Positions 1-7,523 of a DNA stretch of 64,000 nucleotides are shown piece by piece. The first letter of the stretch is position 1. The number at the start of each line of letters is the position of its first letter. The notes beneath the pieces are model-generated. The model had not been told where the DNA came from. It ran no database searches and saw only the letters and a list, made by a program, of their open reading frames with translations. The stretch comes from Hanstruepera ponticola (GTDB taxonomy: Bacteria; Bacteroidota; Bacteroidia; Flavobacteriales; Flavobacteriaceae). The position numbers and the translations under genes are program-made. Location of the stretch: assembly GCF_012931685.1 (NCBI RefSeq), contig NZ_JABANC010000001.1, positions 806,001-870,000 of the forward strand, written 5' to 3'.

Positions 1-1
1 C

Positions 2-196
2 GTCTGCTCAACGCCAAATCAAGACAATCCATTAATGCCTGGCGTAGGCTGTGGAGGTACACCAATTTTAGGTCTAGATGTTTGGGAGCACGCTTATTAC
101 CTAAATTATCAAAATAGAAGGCCTGATTATATTGATGCTTTTTTCAAAGTGATTAATTGGAATGAGGTTGAAAGAAGATATGCTGAAGCAAAATAA
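2..196 (+). CDS. Fe/Mn superoxide dismutase, C-terminal fragment
   Basis: Only the last 64 codons lie in the window; the gene begins to the left. The visible part has the Fe/Mn-SOD signature [15 protein letters not shown], in which the Asp and His are metal ligands in this family, followed by the usual short C-terminal helix. The enzyme dismutates superoxide to oxygen and peroxide. Iron versus manganese preference cannot be judged from this fragment. A strong intrinsic terminator follows about 20 bases after the stop, so this is the last gene of its transcript. Confidence 0.93.
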   Translation, partial: VCSTPNQDNPLMPGVGCGGTPILGLDVWEHAYYLNYQNRRPDYIDAFFKVINWNEVERRYAEAK

Positions 197-217
197 TTAG
201 TAAAGAATTACTATGTA

Positions 218-247
218 AAGCGGACCTATTGGGTTCGCTTTTTTTAT
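218..247 (+). terminator. Intrinsic terminator of the superoxide dismutase gene
   Basis: A 9-bp stem (218-226 with 232-240, one G-U pair) with a 5-base loop is followed by a run of seven T. It sits just after the dismutase stop codon. Confidence 0.85.
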
Positions 248-306
248 TTATATGGTAAATAGATTTTCTACTCATTAATTTTCCGCTTTGGTTGGAATTG
301 GAAATG

Positions 307-378
307 AAAAAAGGTGAACAGAAGTTCACCTTTTTTGCCCCAAATCTACCATAAACTTAACCTACTTATGTTATGGTG
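307..378 (-). ncRNA. Small RNA candidate, copy A (about 72 nt)
   Basis: Read on the minus strand, a block starting CACCATAACATAAG at 378 folds into a hairpin: ACCAT/ATGGT closing, then AAC/GTT and TAA/TTA, loop GTAGG (348-377). An unpaired GATTTGGGGC stretch follows, then a perfect 7-bp terminator hairpin (313-330) ending in six T. A perfect Bacteroidota -7 box, TATATTTG (complement of 382-389), lies three bases before the block, so the block should start at or near +1. The first 42 bases match copy B at 41 positions, while the terminator stems differ. No ORF is present. Function unknown; the RNA call is inference from promoter, fold, terminator and duplication. Confidence 0.6.
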
Positions 379-381
379 AAG

Positions 382-389
382 CAAATATA
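382..389 (-). promoter_or_regulatory. -7 box of small RNA copy A
   Basis: The complement reads TATATTTG, an exact match to the Bacteroidota sigma-A -7 consensus TAnnTTTG. It is three bases upstream of the conserved RNA block. No clear -33 TTG is found at the expected distance, which fits activator dependence. Confidence 0.6.
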
Positions 390-420
390 ACATTGCTTAT
401 TCCTAAACTTAAAAATTATT

Positions 421-453
421 AGATAAACGACTTATAAATTAGGCTAAAATAAA
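421..453 (-). promoter_or_regulatory. Operator-like repeats upstream of small RNA copy A
   Basis: AGATAAACGA at 421 and GGCTAAAATAAA at 442 are related 10-12-mers with starts 21 bp apart. The nearer one begins 32 bp from the inner edge of the -7 box. Copy B has similar sequences at the same distances. They are weaker than the copy B set. Confidence 0.35.
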
Positions 454-503
454 CTAAATGAGAAATTTAGTTATTGAATGATTGTTTAAAATCGGAGAAA
501 AAT

Positions 504-577
504 AAAAAAAGCCGAACCTAAGTTCAGCTTTTTTTGCCCCAAATCTACCATGAACTTAACCTACTTATGTTATGGTG
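504..577 (-). ncRNA. Small RNA candidate, copy B (about 74 nt)
   Basis: This is the second copy of the minus-strand element: the same CACCATAACATAAG start (at 577), the same GTAGG-loop hairpin (547-576), the same GATTTGGGGC tail, and a different terminator stem (511-528) with a T run to 504. The terminator pairs fully only on the minus strand, where one pair is G-U; read on the plus strand that pair is a C-A mismatch. This supports minus-strand transcription. A -7-like TACATTAG (complement of 581-588) sits at exactly the same spacing as in copy A. It could alternatively be a structured 3' end of the upstream purF transcript. Confidence 0.6.
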
Positions 578-580
578 GTA

Positions 581-588
581 CTAATGTA
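581..588 (-). promoter_or_regulatory. -7 box of small RNA copy B
   Basis: The complement is TACATTAG, one mismatch from TAnnTTTG, three bases before the conserved RNA block, as in copy A. No -33 TTG is visible. Confidence 0.45.
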
Positions 589-619
589 ATTTTTATTTAT
601 TTAGAATTTGATATAAAAT

Positions 620-672
620 AGATGAAATGCATTTATTTTAGCTAAAACGCACATTTTTTCAGATAAAATGCA
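620..672 (-). promoter_or_regulatory. Three 12-bp direct repeats upstream of small RNA copy B
   Basis: AGATGAAATGCA (620), AGCTAAAACGCA (640) and AGATAAAATGCA (661) are direct repeats starting 20 and 21 bp apart, two helical turns, so they lie on one DNA face. The nearest begins 32 bp from the -7 box, where an activator would sit. Paired sites with about 21-bp periodicity are typical of LytTR-type regulators; the regulator identity here is inference. Confidence 0.5.
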
Positions 673-685
673 CATTTTCAATATT

Positions 686-2584
686 TTAATAGGCTCTCTC
701 CTTATTGCCTTCATAAAAATTAATGAAGGCTCTATTCACAACACGATTTCCACCAACGGTTGGATAATTTCCGGTAAAATACCAGTCGCCTAAATTTTTT
801 GGACATGCATTGTGCAAATTCTCTATTGATTGGAATATAGTTTCAACTTGAGCATTCACGTTTTCATCAGAAATTAGTTCAGCTATTTTATTTGAAATTT
901 CATCGGCTGTAAATTCAGCATATAAATCTTTAACAAAATTACGAACTTCTTTATCTTCTAAATTTACTTGTGCTTTACATTTATCATAAACCTCCTGAAC
1001 CAAATGATATTTGTTATGCTCTTCGAGTAATTCAAGCATAGCTCTAAACGCAATAAGATCCTCCAATCGTGCCATATCAATACCGTAACAATCAGGATAA
1101 CGTATTTGAGGAGCAGAAGAAACTACAACAATCTTTTTTGGATGCAAGCGATCCATCATTTTAATAATACTTTTCTTGAGCGTTGTTCCTCTAACAATAC
1201 TGTCGTCAATAATTACAAGGTTGTCAGTGGGTTTAATCACACCATAAGTTACATCATAAACGTGTGCAACTAAATCATCACGGCTACTATCTTCAGTTAT
1301 GAATGTTCGTAGTTTGACATCCTTAATGGCTATTTTTTCAATTCGGGGTCTTTCAGAAAGAATATCAGTAACTGTCTCTGCGGATAGACCACCTTTACCA
1401 TCGAGGATTGCCTGCGTTTTCTTTTGATTTAAATGTTCTTCAACGGTTTCAATCATACCAAAAAAAGATGTCTCAGCTGTGTTAGGTATGTATGAAAACA
1501 CAGTGTTTTTAGTATCATTATTGATAGATTCCAAAACCTTTGGCATTAGTAATTTGCCTAATTCCTTGCGTTCTTGATATATTTCAGCATCACTACCTCG
1601 TGAAAAATAAATACGTTCAAAGGAACAAGCCTTTCGCTCTAAAGGCTCTATGATTTTTTTTATAGAAACTTCGCCAGATTTTTTGGTTATAATCGCATGA
1701 CCAGGATCTAGTTCTTTGACATCATCAAAATCAACGTTAAAAACGGTTTGAATTACAGGTCGTTCAGAAGCTACTACTACTACCTCTTCATCTTTGTAAT
1801 AATAGGCAGGTCTAATTCCTGCAGGATCACGTAAAACGAAAGAATCGCCATGACCTAACAAACCAGCCATAGCATAACCACCATCCCAGTTTTTAGAAGC
1901 CTTTTTCAATATTTTGGCTACATTTAGTCTTTCGGCAATTAATGGTGAACACTCACTTTTACTATAGCCTTCTTTTTTTAATTTTTTATAAATTTTAGAA
2001 ACAGCATCATCCAAAAAGTGGCCTATTTTTTCCATAATCGTAATGGTATCAGCTTTTTCTTTGGGGTGCTGTCCTAAATTTACGAGACCATCAAATAACT
2101 GATTTACATTAGTCATGTTAAAGTTACCAGCTACAATCAGGTTTCTGTGCATCCAGTTATTTTGACGCAAAAAAGGATGTACACTTTCTACACTGTTTTT
2201 TCCAAAAGTTCCATAACGTACATGGCCCAGTAAAACCTCACCTATGTATGGAATATGCTTTTTTTGAAGTGCAACATTATCAGCGTATTCAGGATGCTCT
2301 GTTAAATCTTTATTGATACGTTCATTTATTTGAGCAAAAATATCTTGAATAGGTTGTTGAGCAATCGAGCGTACACGACTTATATAGCGTTCTCCTGGTT
2401 TTGTGTCTAATTTAATACTTGCAAAACCAGCACCATCTTGACCACGATTATGCTGCTTTTCCATCATTAAATACATTTTGTTTACACCGTAAAAGGCACT
2501 ACCGTACTTTTCCTTATAAAATTCTAAAGGTTTAAGAAGCCTTATTTGGGCAATTCCGCATTCATGTTTTAAAGCGTCACTCAT
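686..2584 (-). CDS. purF: Amidophosphoribosyltransferase-type glutamine amidotransferase, long form
   Basis: PurF makes phosphoribosylamine from PRPP and glutamine, the first step of purine synthesis. The N-terminal Ntn glutaminase domain is recognisable: nucleophile Cys9 in ECGIAQ, RGQDG at 48-52 and RYGT at 123-126. The phosphoribosyltransferase PRPP loop is VIIDDSIVRGTT at 457-468, followed by SSAPQIRYPDCYG. At 632 residues it is over 100 longer than E. coli PurF (about 505). The extra length is in the glutaminase half and a C-terminal extension, and eight residues precede the Cys. A PfkB kinase gene and purN lie upstream on the same strand. It could be the main PurF or a specialised paralogue; the family assignment is firm, the exact role less so. 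Confidence 0.85.
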   Translation of the reverse strand: MSDALKHECGIAQIRLLKPLEFYKEKYGSAFYGVNKMYLMMEKQHNRGQDGAGFASIKLDTKPGERYISRVRSIAQQPIQDIFAQINERINKDLTEHPEYADNVALQKKHIPYIGEVLLGHVRYGTFGKNSVESVHPFLRQNNWMHRNLIVAGNFNMTNVNQLFDGLVNLGQHPKEKADTITIMEKIGHFLDDAVSKIYKKLKKEGYSKSECSPLIAERLNVAKILKKASKNWDGGYAMAGLLGHGDSFVLRDPAGIRPAYYYKDEEVVVVASERPVIQTVFNVDFDDVKELDPGHAIITKKSGEVSIKKIIEPLERKACSFERIYFSRGSDAEIYQERKELGKLLMPKVLESINNDTKNTVFSYIPNTAETSFFGMIETVEEHLNQKKTQAILDGKGGLSAETVTDILSERPRIEKIAIKDVKLRTFITEDSSRDDLVAHVYDVTYGVIKPTDNLVIIDDSIVRGTTLKKSIIKMMDRLHPKKIVVVSSAPQIRYPDCYGIDMARLEDLIAFRAMLELLEEHNKYHLVQEVYDKCKAQVNLEDKEVRNFVKDLYAEFTADEISNKIAELISDENVNAQVETIFQSIENLHNACPKNLGDWYFTGNYPTVGGNRVVNRAFINFYEGNKERAY

Positions 2585-2630
2585 TATTGTTTAGTTGTGA
2601 GTTAAATTTAATAAATGTTACTGTATATAA

Positions 2631-2661
2631 TTAAAAAACGCGCTCCATTTATGAGCGCGTT
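2631..2661 (-). terminator. Intrinsic terminator after the PfkB kinase gene
   Basis: A perfect 9-bp GC-rich stem (2637-2645 with 2653-2661) has a 7-base loop and a T run on the minus strand. It directly follows the PfkB stop and separates it from the purF-type gene. Confidence 0.8.
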
Positions 2662-2664
2662 TTA

Positions 2665-3591
2665 TTATGCTAATTCGATTTCAAATTGTGTTAATTGTTT
2701 GAATTGTTGCAAACGTTTATGAACCTCATTTGGTTTTAAATTAACCATGCGCTCTGTTCCAAATTTCTCTACACAGAAAGAAGCTAGAGTGGATCCATAG
2801 ATGACAGCATTCTTCATATTGTCAAAACTTAAGTCACCAGATTTGGCCAAATAGCCAGCAAAGCCTCCAGCAAACGTGTCACCAGCACCTGTTGGGTCAA
2901 AAACCTCTTCTAAAGGTAAAGCTGGGGCATAAAAAACATTATCGTCATGAAATAATAAAGCACCGTGTTCCCCTTTTTTTATCACCACATATTGTGGTCC
3001 CATATCGTGTATTTTACGCGCAGCAACAACCAAAGAGTATTCGCCTGTTAATTGTCTTGCCTCTTCATCATTAATGGTGATAACATCAACTTTTTTGATA
3101 ACATTGTGCAGTTCTTCCAAAGCGCAATCCATCCAGAAATTCATGGTATCCAAAATCACTAATTTAGGTTTAGTATCCATTTGCTCTAACACACTCATTT
3201 GGACGTTAGGATGTAAATTTCCTAACATTACTACCTCGGCATCTTTATAATCTTCAGGAACTTTAGGATTGAAGTCTGCCAATACATTTAGTTCAGTAGC
3301 CAATGTATCACGTGTATTCATATCATTATGATACTTACCACTCCAGAAAAAGGTTTTACCTTCTTTTATTACTTCAATACCAGAAATATCAATACCTCTT
3401 TCCGATAATAAATCTAAATATTCTTGAGGGAAATCACCACCAACAATGGATACAGCTGCAGCATCAACATGAAATTGCGATGCGGCAAGGCCAATAAAAG
3501 TAGCTGCGCCACCAAGTATTTTATCGGTTTTTCCAAAAGGAGTTTCAATGGCATCAAAGGCAACAGTTCCAACAATTACTAACTTACTCAT
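2665..3591 (-). CDS. PfkB/ribokinase-family carbohydrate kinase
   Basis: This 308-residue kinase has the family ATP-site signature DPTGAGDTFAGG at 232-243, with the catalytic base Asp238 in GAGD, and an N-terminal GGAATFIGL-type substrate region at 27-35. PfkB enzymes phosphorylate sugars or nucleosides at a hydroxyl; the substrate cannot be read from sequence. A perfect TATATTTG -7 box lies just upstream on the minus strand and a terminator follows, so it is probably its own transcription unit. Its position between purN/rnhA and the purF-type gene suggests a nucleoside or ribose-linked substrate, but that is inference. Confidence 0.85.
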   Translation of the reverse strand: MSKLVIVGTVAFDAIETPFGKTDKILGGAATFIGLAASQFHVDAAAVSIVGGDFPQEYLDLLSERGIDISGIEVIKEGKTFFWSGKYHNDMNTRDTLATELNVLADFNPKVPEDYKDAEVVMLGNLHPNVQMSVLEQMDTKPKLVILDTMNFWMDCALEELHNVIKKVDVITINDEEARQLTGEYSLVVAARKIHDMGPQYVVIKKGEHGALLFHDDNVFYAPALPLEEVFDPTGAGDTFAGGFAGYLAKSGDLSFDNMKNAVIYGSTLASFCVEKFGTERMVNLKPNEVHKRLQQFKQLTQFEIELA

Positions 3592-3613
3592 AAAATGGTT
3601 TCAAAATTTGCTG

Positions 3614-3621
3614 CAAATATA
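3614..3621 (-). promoter_or_regulatory. -7 promoter box for the PfkB kinase gene
   Basis: The complement reads TATATTTG, a perfect TAnnTTTG match, 23 bases before the ATG. The -33 element is not obvious. Confidence 0.55.
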
Positions 3622-3647
3622 CGCTTTTTAAAGACTTAAAAACGAAT

Positions 3648-4289
3648 TTATTTCCTCCCAAAATCGGCTGGAATTTCTCCCCAAGCTTTGGTTTCCCATT
3701 TTACAATGGTTGTTGTGTAATTATTGGTTTTTAACCAAGTGACGGCACGGTCTACCAGTTCAAATAGTGGTTTGTTTTTTTCTGTGCGTTCTAGTTTGGT
3801 ATTACAGGTTTTCTTTTTCACCCAACTTATAGCCGTCTTTGAATCGGTGTAAATAATGAAATCACTATTGTGTTTTTTTAAAAATGCCAGACCATGAACT
3901 ATAGCTAAAAATTCGCCAATGTTATTAGTTCCCTCGTCAAATGGGCCTTGATGAAAAAGCTGCTTTTTTGATTTAGTTTCTACGCCTCTGTATTCCATTT
4001 TACCGGGATTACCACTAGATGCTGCATCAACACTTATGGATTTTAGGTTTGGCTTTCCAATTTTTTTGAGCTGATCTTCAGAGAGCTCACTTTTAAATTT
4101 TTTGGACTTTCCAATATAATCTTTGTAGTTGCCTTTTAAAGCTTTTTTTGCTGCGTCAAACGTTGCAAACGATTTATATTGAGCGCCTTCAAAATCTTTA
4201 ATTTGGGCCTTGCAATCATCCCAAGATTCAAAGACACCTATGTGGTGACCTTTCCATACAGTGTAGTATTTTTTCTTTTTTTTGCTCAT
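3648..4289 (-). CDS. rnhA: Ribonuclease H with N-terminal viroplasmin (RNA-binding) domain
   Basis: It degrades the RNA strand of RNA-DNA hybrids. The first about 50 residues form a caulimovirus viroplasmin-like domain (KYYTVWKGHHIGVFESW), as in eukaryotic-type RNase H1. The catalytic RNase HI domain follows from about residue 85, with the four acidic residues in SVDAASSGNPG, NNIGEFLAI, YTDSKTA and the final IPADFGRK. The length of 213 fits the two-domain form common in Bacteroidota. It lies 30 bp downstream of purN on the same strand and may be co-transcribed with it. Confidence 0.92.
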   Translation of the reverse strand: MSKKKKKYYTVWKGHHIGVFESWDDCKAQIKDFEGAQYKSFATFDAAKKALKGNYKDYIGKSKKFKSELSEDQLKKIGKPNLKSISVDAASSGNPGKMEYRGVETKSKKQLFHQGPFDEGTNNIGEFLAIVHGLAFLKKHNSDFIIYTDSKTAISWVKKKTCNTKLERTEKNKPLFELVDRAVTWLKTNNYTTTIVKWETKAWGEIPADFGRK

Positions 4290-4296
4290 CTTTAGT

Positions 4297-4313
4297 TTCC
4301 GTGAAAACGGGAA
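4297..4313. repeat. Short palindrome between purN and rnhA
   Basis: An imperfect inverted repeat (TTCCGTGAAAACGGGAA) fills much of the 30-bp gap. Its rough form (GATTCC, TTC loop, GGAA) resembles the hairpin at 20521-20538. It may be a degenerate member of a dispersed REP-like family; weak. Confidence 0.3.
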
Positions 4314-4319
4314 TCTATT

Positions 4320-4886
4320 TTATGCTTTCAATAAGTCATCAACCACCTTCGGAAAATGCGTCATTTCCAATTCATGGATTTTTCTGGCAACATCTTCGGC
4401 AGTATCTGTTGGTGTCACTTCGCATCTTGCCTGAAAAATAATGGCACCTTCATCATAATGCTCATTTACATAATGTATAGTAATGCCTGTTTCAGTTTCT
4501 TTATTAGTAACAACAGCTTCATGCACATATTTCCCGTACATACCTTTTCCGCCATATTTTGGTAATAATGCAGGATGGATATTGATAACTTTATTAGGGA
4601 ATACCTCTAAAATTTTTTCTGGAAACTTCCATAAAAAACCAGCTAATACAATTAAATCTGGATTTACAGATTTTAGTAAATGTAATACATCATCTGTTTC
4701 AGTAAATGCTATTTTATTGAATGACAGTGCGCTAACTCCTAGTTTTTTTGCTCTATCTAAAACTTTGGCATGAGGATTGTTAGTCAATACTTGAATAACA
4801 GACGCTTGTTCTCTGTTGTGAAAAAACTTAATTAAATTTTCAGCATTAGTACCACTTCCGGACGCAAAAATTACAATACGTTTCAT
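4320..4886 (-). CDS. purN: Phosphoribosylglycinamide formyltransferase PurN
   Basis: It transfers a formyl group from 10-formyl-THF to GAR, the third step of purine synthesis. The start MKRIVIFASGSGTNAENL matches the family's phosphate-binding N-terminus. The active-site region NIHPALLPKYGGKGMYG carries the conserved Asn-x-His, and a downstream Asp lies in HYDEGAII. Its 188 residues are normal for PurN. A TTTTG then TCAATTTG pair, 18 bp apart, lies about 45-70 bp upstream as a possible promoter. The purF-type gene two positions downstream supports a purine context. Confidence 0.95.
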   Translation of the reverse strand: MKRIVIFASGSGTNAENLIKFFHNREQASVIQVLTNNPHAKVLDRAKKLGVSALSFNKIAFTETDDVLHLLKSVNPDLIVLAGFLWKFPEKILEVFPNKVINIHPALLPKYGGKGMYGKYVHEAVVTNKETETGITIHYVNEHYDEGAIIFQARCEVTPTDTAEDVARKIHELEMTHFPKVVDDLLKA

Positions 4887-5122
4887 CTGTTGGTTTTTAT
4901 TTTAAAATTAATGTCAGATGTAATTCGCAAATTGAAATTACCACAGTGTTTTGCAAAATTCGTAAGCTCATTTCATTTACAGACAATAATGTTAAGATTG
5001 TTCAACAAAAAAAAGAATAATAATTAACAATTAGAAGGCAAAAAGCATTTACTTCAATCTAATTTTAGTAAATTACAAGCACATTTTTAAACTAAAGGTG
5101 TGTTTATAAAAATAAAGTTTTT

Positions 5123-5130
5123 TATTTTTG
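5123..5130 (+). promoter_or_regulatory. -7 promoter box for acpP-fabF-rnc
   Basis: TATTTTTG matches the Bacteroidota -7 consensus and lies 31 bases before the acpP ATG. A T-rich -33 region (TGTTTA) is about 20 bp further upstream. Confidence 0.6.
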
Positions 5131-5161
5131 CCCACTAATTAAAACTTAAAATTAAAAGATT

Positions 5162-5395
5162 ATGTCAGACATTGCATCAAGAGTAAAAGCGATTATCGTA
5201 GACAAATTAGGTGTTGATGAAAACGAAGTTGTAACTGAAGCTAGCTTCACAAACGATTTAGGCGCAGATTCATTAGACACTGTTGAATTAATTATGGAAT
5301 TCGAAAAAGAATTCGATATTCAAATTCCAGATGATCAAGCTGAAAATATTGCAACAGTTGGTCAAGCTATTTCCTATATAGAAGAAGCTAAATAA
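5162..5395 (+). CDS. acpP: Acyl carrier protein
   Basis: A 77-residue acidic protein with the 4'-phosphopantetheine attachment motif GADSLDT, Ser37. It carries growing acyl chains as thioesters in fatty acid synthesis in the cytoplasm. Length and sequence are typical. fabF follows after 11 bp, the usual acpP-fabF-rnc order, and a -7 box TATTTTTG lies upstream, so it is the first gene of the operon. Confidence 0.98.
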   Translation: MSDIASRVKAIIVDKLGVDENEVVTEASFTNDLGADSLDTVELIMEFEKEFDIQIPDDQAENIATVGQAISYIEEAK

Positions 5396-5406
5396 GAACA
5401 AACTTT

Positions 5407-6657
5407 ATGGAACTTAAGCGAGTTGTAGTTACAGGTCTAGGCGCTTTAACACCTATAGGAAATTCCAAAGATGACTATTGGGATGCTCTTGTAAGTGGAA
5501 AAAGTGGTGCTGCACCTATAACCTATTTTGATACTGAAAAGTTCAAGACAAAATTCGCTTGCGAATTAAAAAACTTTAACGCAACCGATTTTCTTGACAG
5601 AAAAGAGGCTCGTAAAATGGACAAGTTTACGCAATATGCCATGGTGGCTTCTGATGAGGCCATCGCAGATTCCAAACTTGATCTAGATGTTGTAGATAAA
5701 CTTAAAGTTGGTGTAATTTGGGGTGCTGGAATTGGTGGATTGGAAACCTTTCAGGACGAAGTATTGAATTTTGCTGCTGGAGATGGTACGCCAAGATTCA
5801 ATCCTTTTTTTATCCCAAAAATGATTGCAGACATTGCACCTGGAAACATATCCATTAAACATGGTTTTATGGGTCCAAATTATACAACAGTTTCTGCCTG
5901 TGCTTCTTCGGCCAACGCTATGATTGATGCTTTAAACTACATTCGTTTAGGACATTGTAATGTTATAGTAACAGGTGGAAGTGAAGCTGCTGTAACCATT
6001 GCTGGTATGGGTGGTTTTAATGCCATGCATGCACTTTCTACAAGAAATGAAAGTCCAGAAACGGCATCTAGACCTTTTGACGCAACCAGAGATGGTTTTG
6101 TATTAGGTGAAGGTGCAGGCGCTATCATTCTCGAGGAATATGAGCATGCGAAAGCAAGAGGCGCTAAAATTTATGCGGAAGTATTGGGTGGTGGACTATC
6201 ATCTGATGCGCATCACATGACAGCGCCACATCCTGATGGCATAGGTGTTATTGCAGTAATGAAAAATTGTTTAGAGAATGCAGGAATTAAACCAGAAGAG
6301 GTTGATCATATCAACACGCATGGTACATCAACACCTCTAGGAGATGTTGCTGAACTCAAAGCGATATCTGAAGTGTTTGGTGAACATGCTAAAAATATTA
6401 ATATCAATTCAACGAAGTCCATGACAGGACACTTGTTGGGAGCCGCAGGTGCTATTGAGTCTATTGCTTCTATTTTAGCAATGGAACATGGTATTGTGCC
6501 TCCAACTATAAATCATGAAGTTGTTGATGAGAATATTGATCCTAAATTAAATTTAACATTAAACAAAGCACAAAAGCGCGACGTTAAAGTAGCTATGAGC
6601 AATACGTTTGGTTTTGGAGGACACAATGCCTGCGTACTGTTCAAGAAAATAGATTAA
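5407..6657 (+). CDS. fabF: Beta-ketoacyl-ACP synthase II
   Basis: It condenses malonyl-ACP with acyl-ACP in chain elongation. The thiolase-fold triad is visible: Cys165 in SACASSANAM, His in NTHGTSTPLGD at about 305, and His in KSMTGHLLGAAG at about 342. The C-terminal NTFGFGGHNA glycine loop is present. The 416 residues are standard. It sits between acpP and rnc with spacings of 11 and 8 bp. Confidence 0.98.
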   Translation: MELKRVVVTGLGALTPIGNSKDDYWDALVSGKSGAAPITYFDTEKFKTKFACELKNFNATDFLDRKEARKMDKFTQYAMVASDEAIADSKLDLDVVDKLKVGVIWGAGIGGLETFQDEVLNFAAGDGTPRFNPFFIPKMIADIAPGNISIKHGFMGPNYTTVSACASSANAMIDALNYIRLGHCNVIVTGGSEAAVTIAGMGGFNAMHALSTRNESPETASRPFDATRDGFVLGEGAGAIILEEYEHAKARGAKIYAEVLGGGLSSDAHHMTAPHPDGIGVIAVMKNCLENAGIKPEEVDHINTHGTSTPLGDVAELKAISEVFGEHAKNININSTKSMTGHLLGAAGAIESIASILAMEHGIVPPTINHEVVDENIDPKLNLTLNKAQKRDVKVAMSNTFGFGGHNACVLFKKID

Positions 6658-6662
6658 TCATT

Positions 6663-6722
6663 CGAATGAAGAACATTCGTAACATATTAAATTCCCGTTC
6701 TAAAAACGACGGGAATTTTTTT
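6663..6722 (+). promoter_or_regulatory. Two hairpins over the rnc start: start-codon stem and terminator-like stem
   Basis: CGAATG (6663-6668), which contains the rnc ATG, pairs perfectly with CATTCG (6674-6679) around a 5-base loop. Immediately downstream, a perfect 9-bp stem (6689-6697 with 6710-6718) runs into seven T (6716-6722), the form of an intrinsic terminator, but inside codons 8-19 of rnc. It may reduce rnc transcription or translation relative to fabF. The structure is seen; the regulatory role is inference. Confidence 0.5.
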
Positions 6723-7406
6723 GTGTCCATTCAGAAAATATTAGGTTTTAAACCTCGGAAAATTAAATTTTACCAAACAGCATTTACCCATCGGTCCATG
6801 AACATCAAGGATAGCGAAGGGCATCCAATTAACTACGAGCGTTTGGAGTTTTTAGGTGATGCTATGCTCGGTTCGGTTATTGCATCACATTTATATACCG
6901 AAGTGCCTAGTGGTGATGAAGGCTATTTAACCAAAATGCGCTCTAAAATAGTCAGTAGAGAACATTTAAATGAATTGGGTAAAGACCTAAACCTAGTAGA
7001 TTTGGTTGAAAGTAAAATTCCTAAAGGACAGTTTGGTGACAACATTTATGGCAACTTATTTGAAGCATTGATAGGAGCTATATTTTTGGACAGAGGCTAC
7101 AAGTACTGTGAAAAATTTATTTATAAAAAGGTCATTATTCCATATGTAGATATTGAAAAACTGGAGGGCAAAGTCATTAGCTACAAGAGCTTATTAATTG
7201 AATGGTGTCAAAAAGAAAAAAAGACGTTTGATTATAATGTTTATGAGGACACAGGTAATGATGATATTCGTCATTTTTCGGTTAAACTATCTATTAATGA
7301 TAAAATTGTTTCAAAAGCGCGAGCAACTTCAAAAAAGAAAGCTGAAGAAAAAGCTTCAAAACGCGCCTTTTTTGTTTTTCAAAATCAAATTTCAAGAGCG
7401 TATTAA
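6666..7406 (+). CDS. rnc: Ribonuclease III
   Basis: It cleaves double-stranded RNA in rRNA and mRNA processing. The catalytic signature ERLEFLGDAMLGS starts near residue 59, and the second acidic site is in GNLFEALIGAIFLDRG. A double-stranded-RNA-binding domain with YKSLLIEWCQ and SKKKAEEKAS occupies the C-terminal third. The length of 246 is normal. The ATG at 6666 is preferred because the N-terminal helices (ILGFKPRKIKFYQTAFTHRS) belong to the family fold, even though this start lies in a hairpin and a terminator-like stem follows in codons 8-19. Confidence 0.96.
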   Translation: MKNIRNILNSRSKNDGNFFVSIQKILGFKPRKIKFYQTAFTHRSMNIKDSEGHPINYERLEFLGDAMLGSVIASHLYTEVPSGDEGYLTKMRSKIVSREHLNELGKDLNLVDLVESKIPKGQFGDNIYGNLFEALIGAIFLDRGYKYCEKFIYKKVIIPYVDIEKLEGKVISYKSLLIEWCQKEKKTFDYNVYEDTGNDDIRHFSVKLSINDKIVSKARATSKKKAEEKASKRAFFVFQNQISRAY

Positions 7407-7523
7407 TTGTCTTCTACAAATTGTCACAAACTATAACGTTTTCGTAATAACGTATTGCTAAATTTAATTTAAAGGCTATAAAAATAATGCTTTTAAACAC
7501 TATATTTACATTCAATAGGATTG

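Noticed and set aside
307-577. CRISPR-like repeats
   Set aside because: Only two copies, 199 bp apart, each with promoter and terminator features; no spacer array or cas genes.
337-577. Transcription of the repeats from the plus strand
   Set aside because: The -7 boxes point to the minus strand and the copy B terminator has a C-A mismatch when read on the plus strand.
4483-4773. 96-codon plus-strand frame opposite purN
   Set aside because: It is a shadow of purN, which has complete family motifs on the minus strand.
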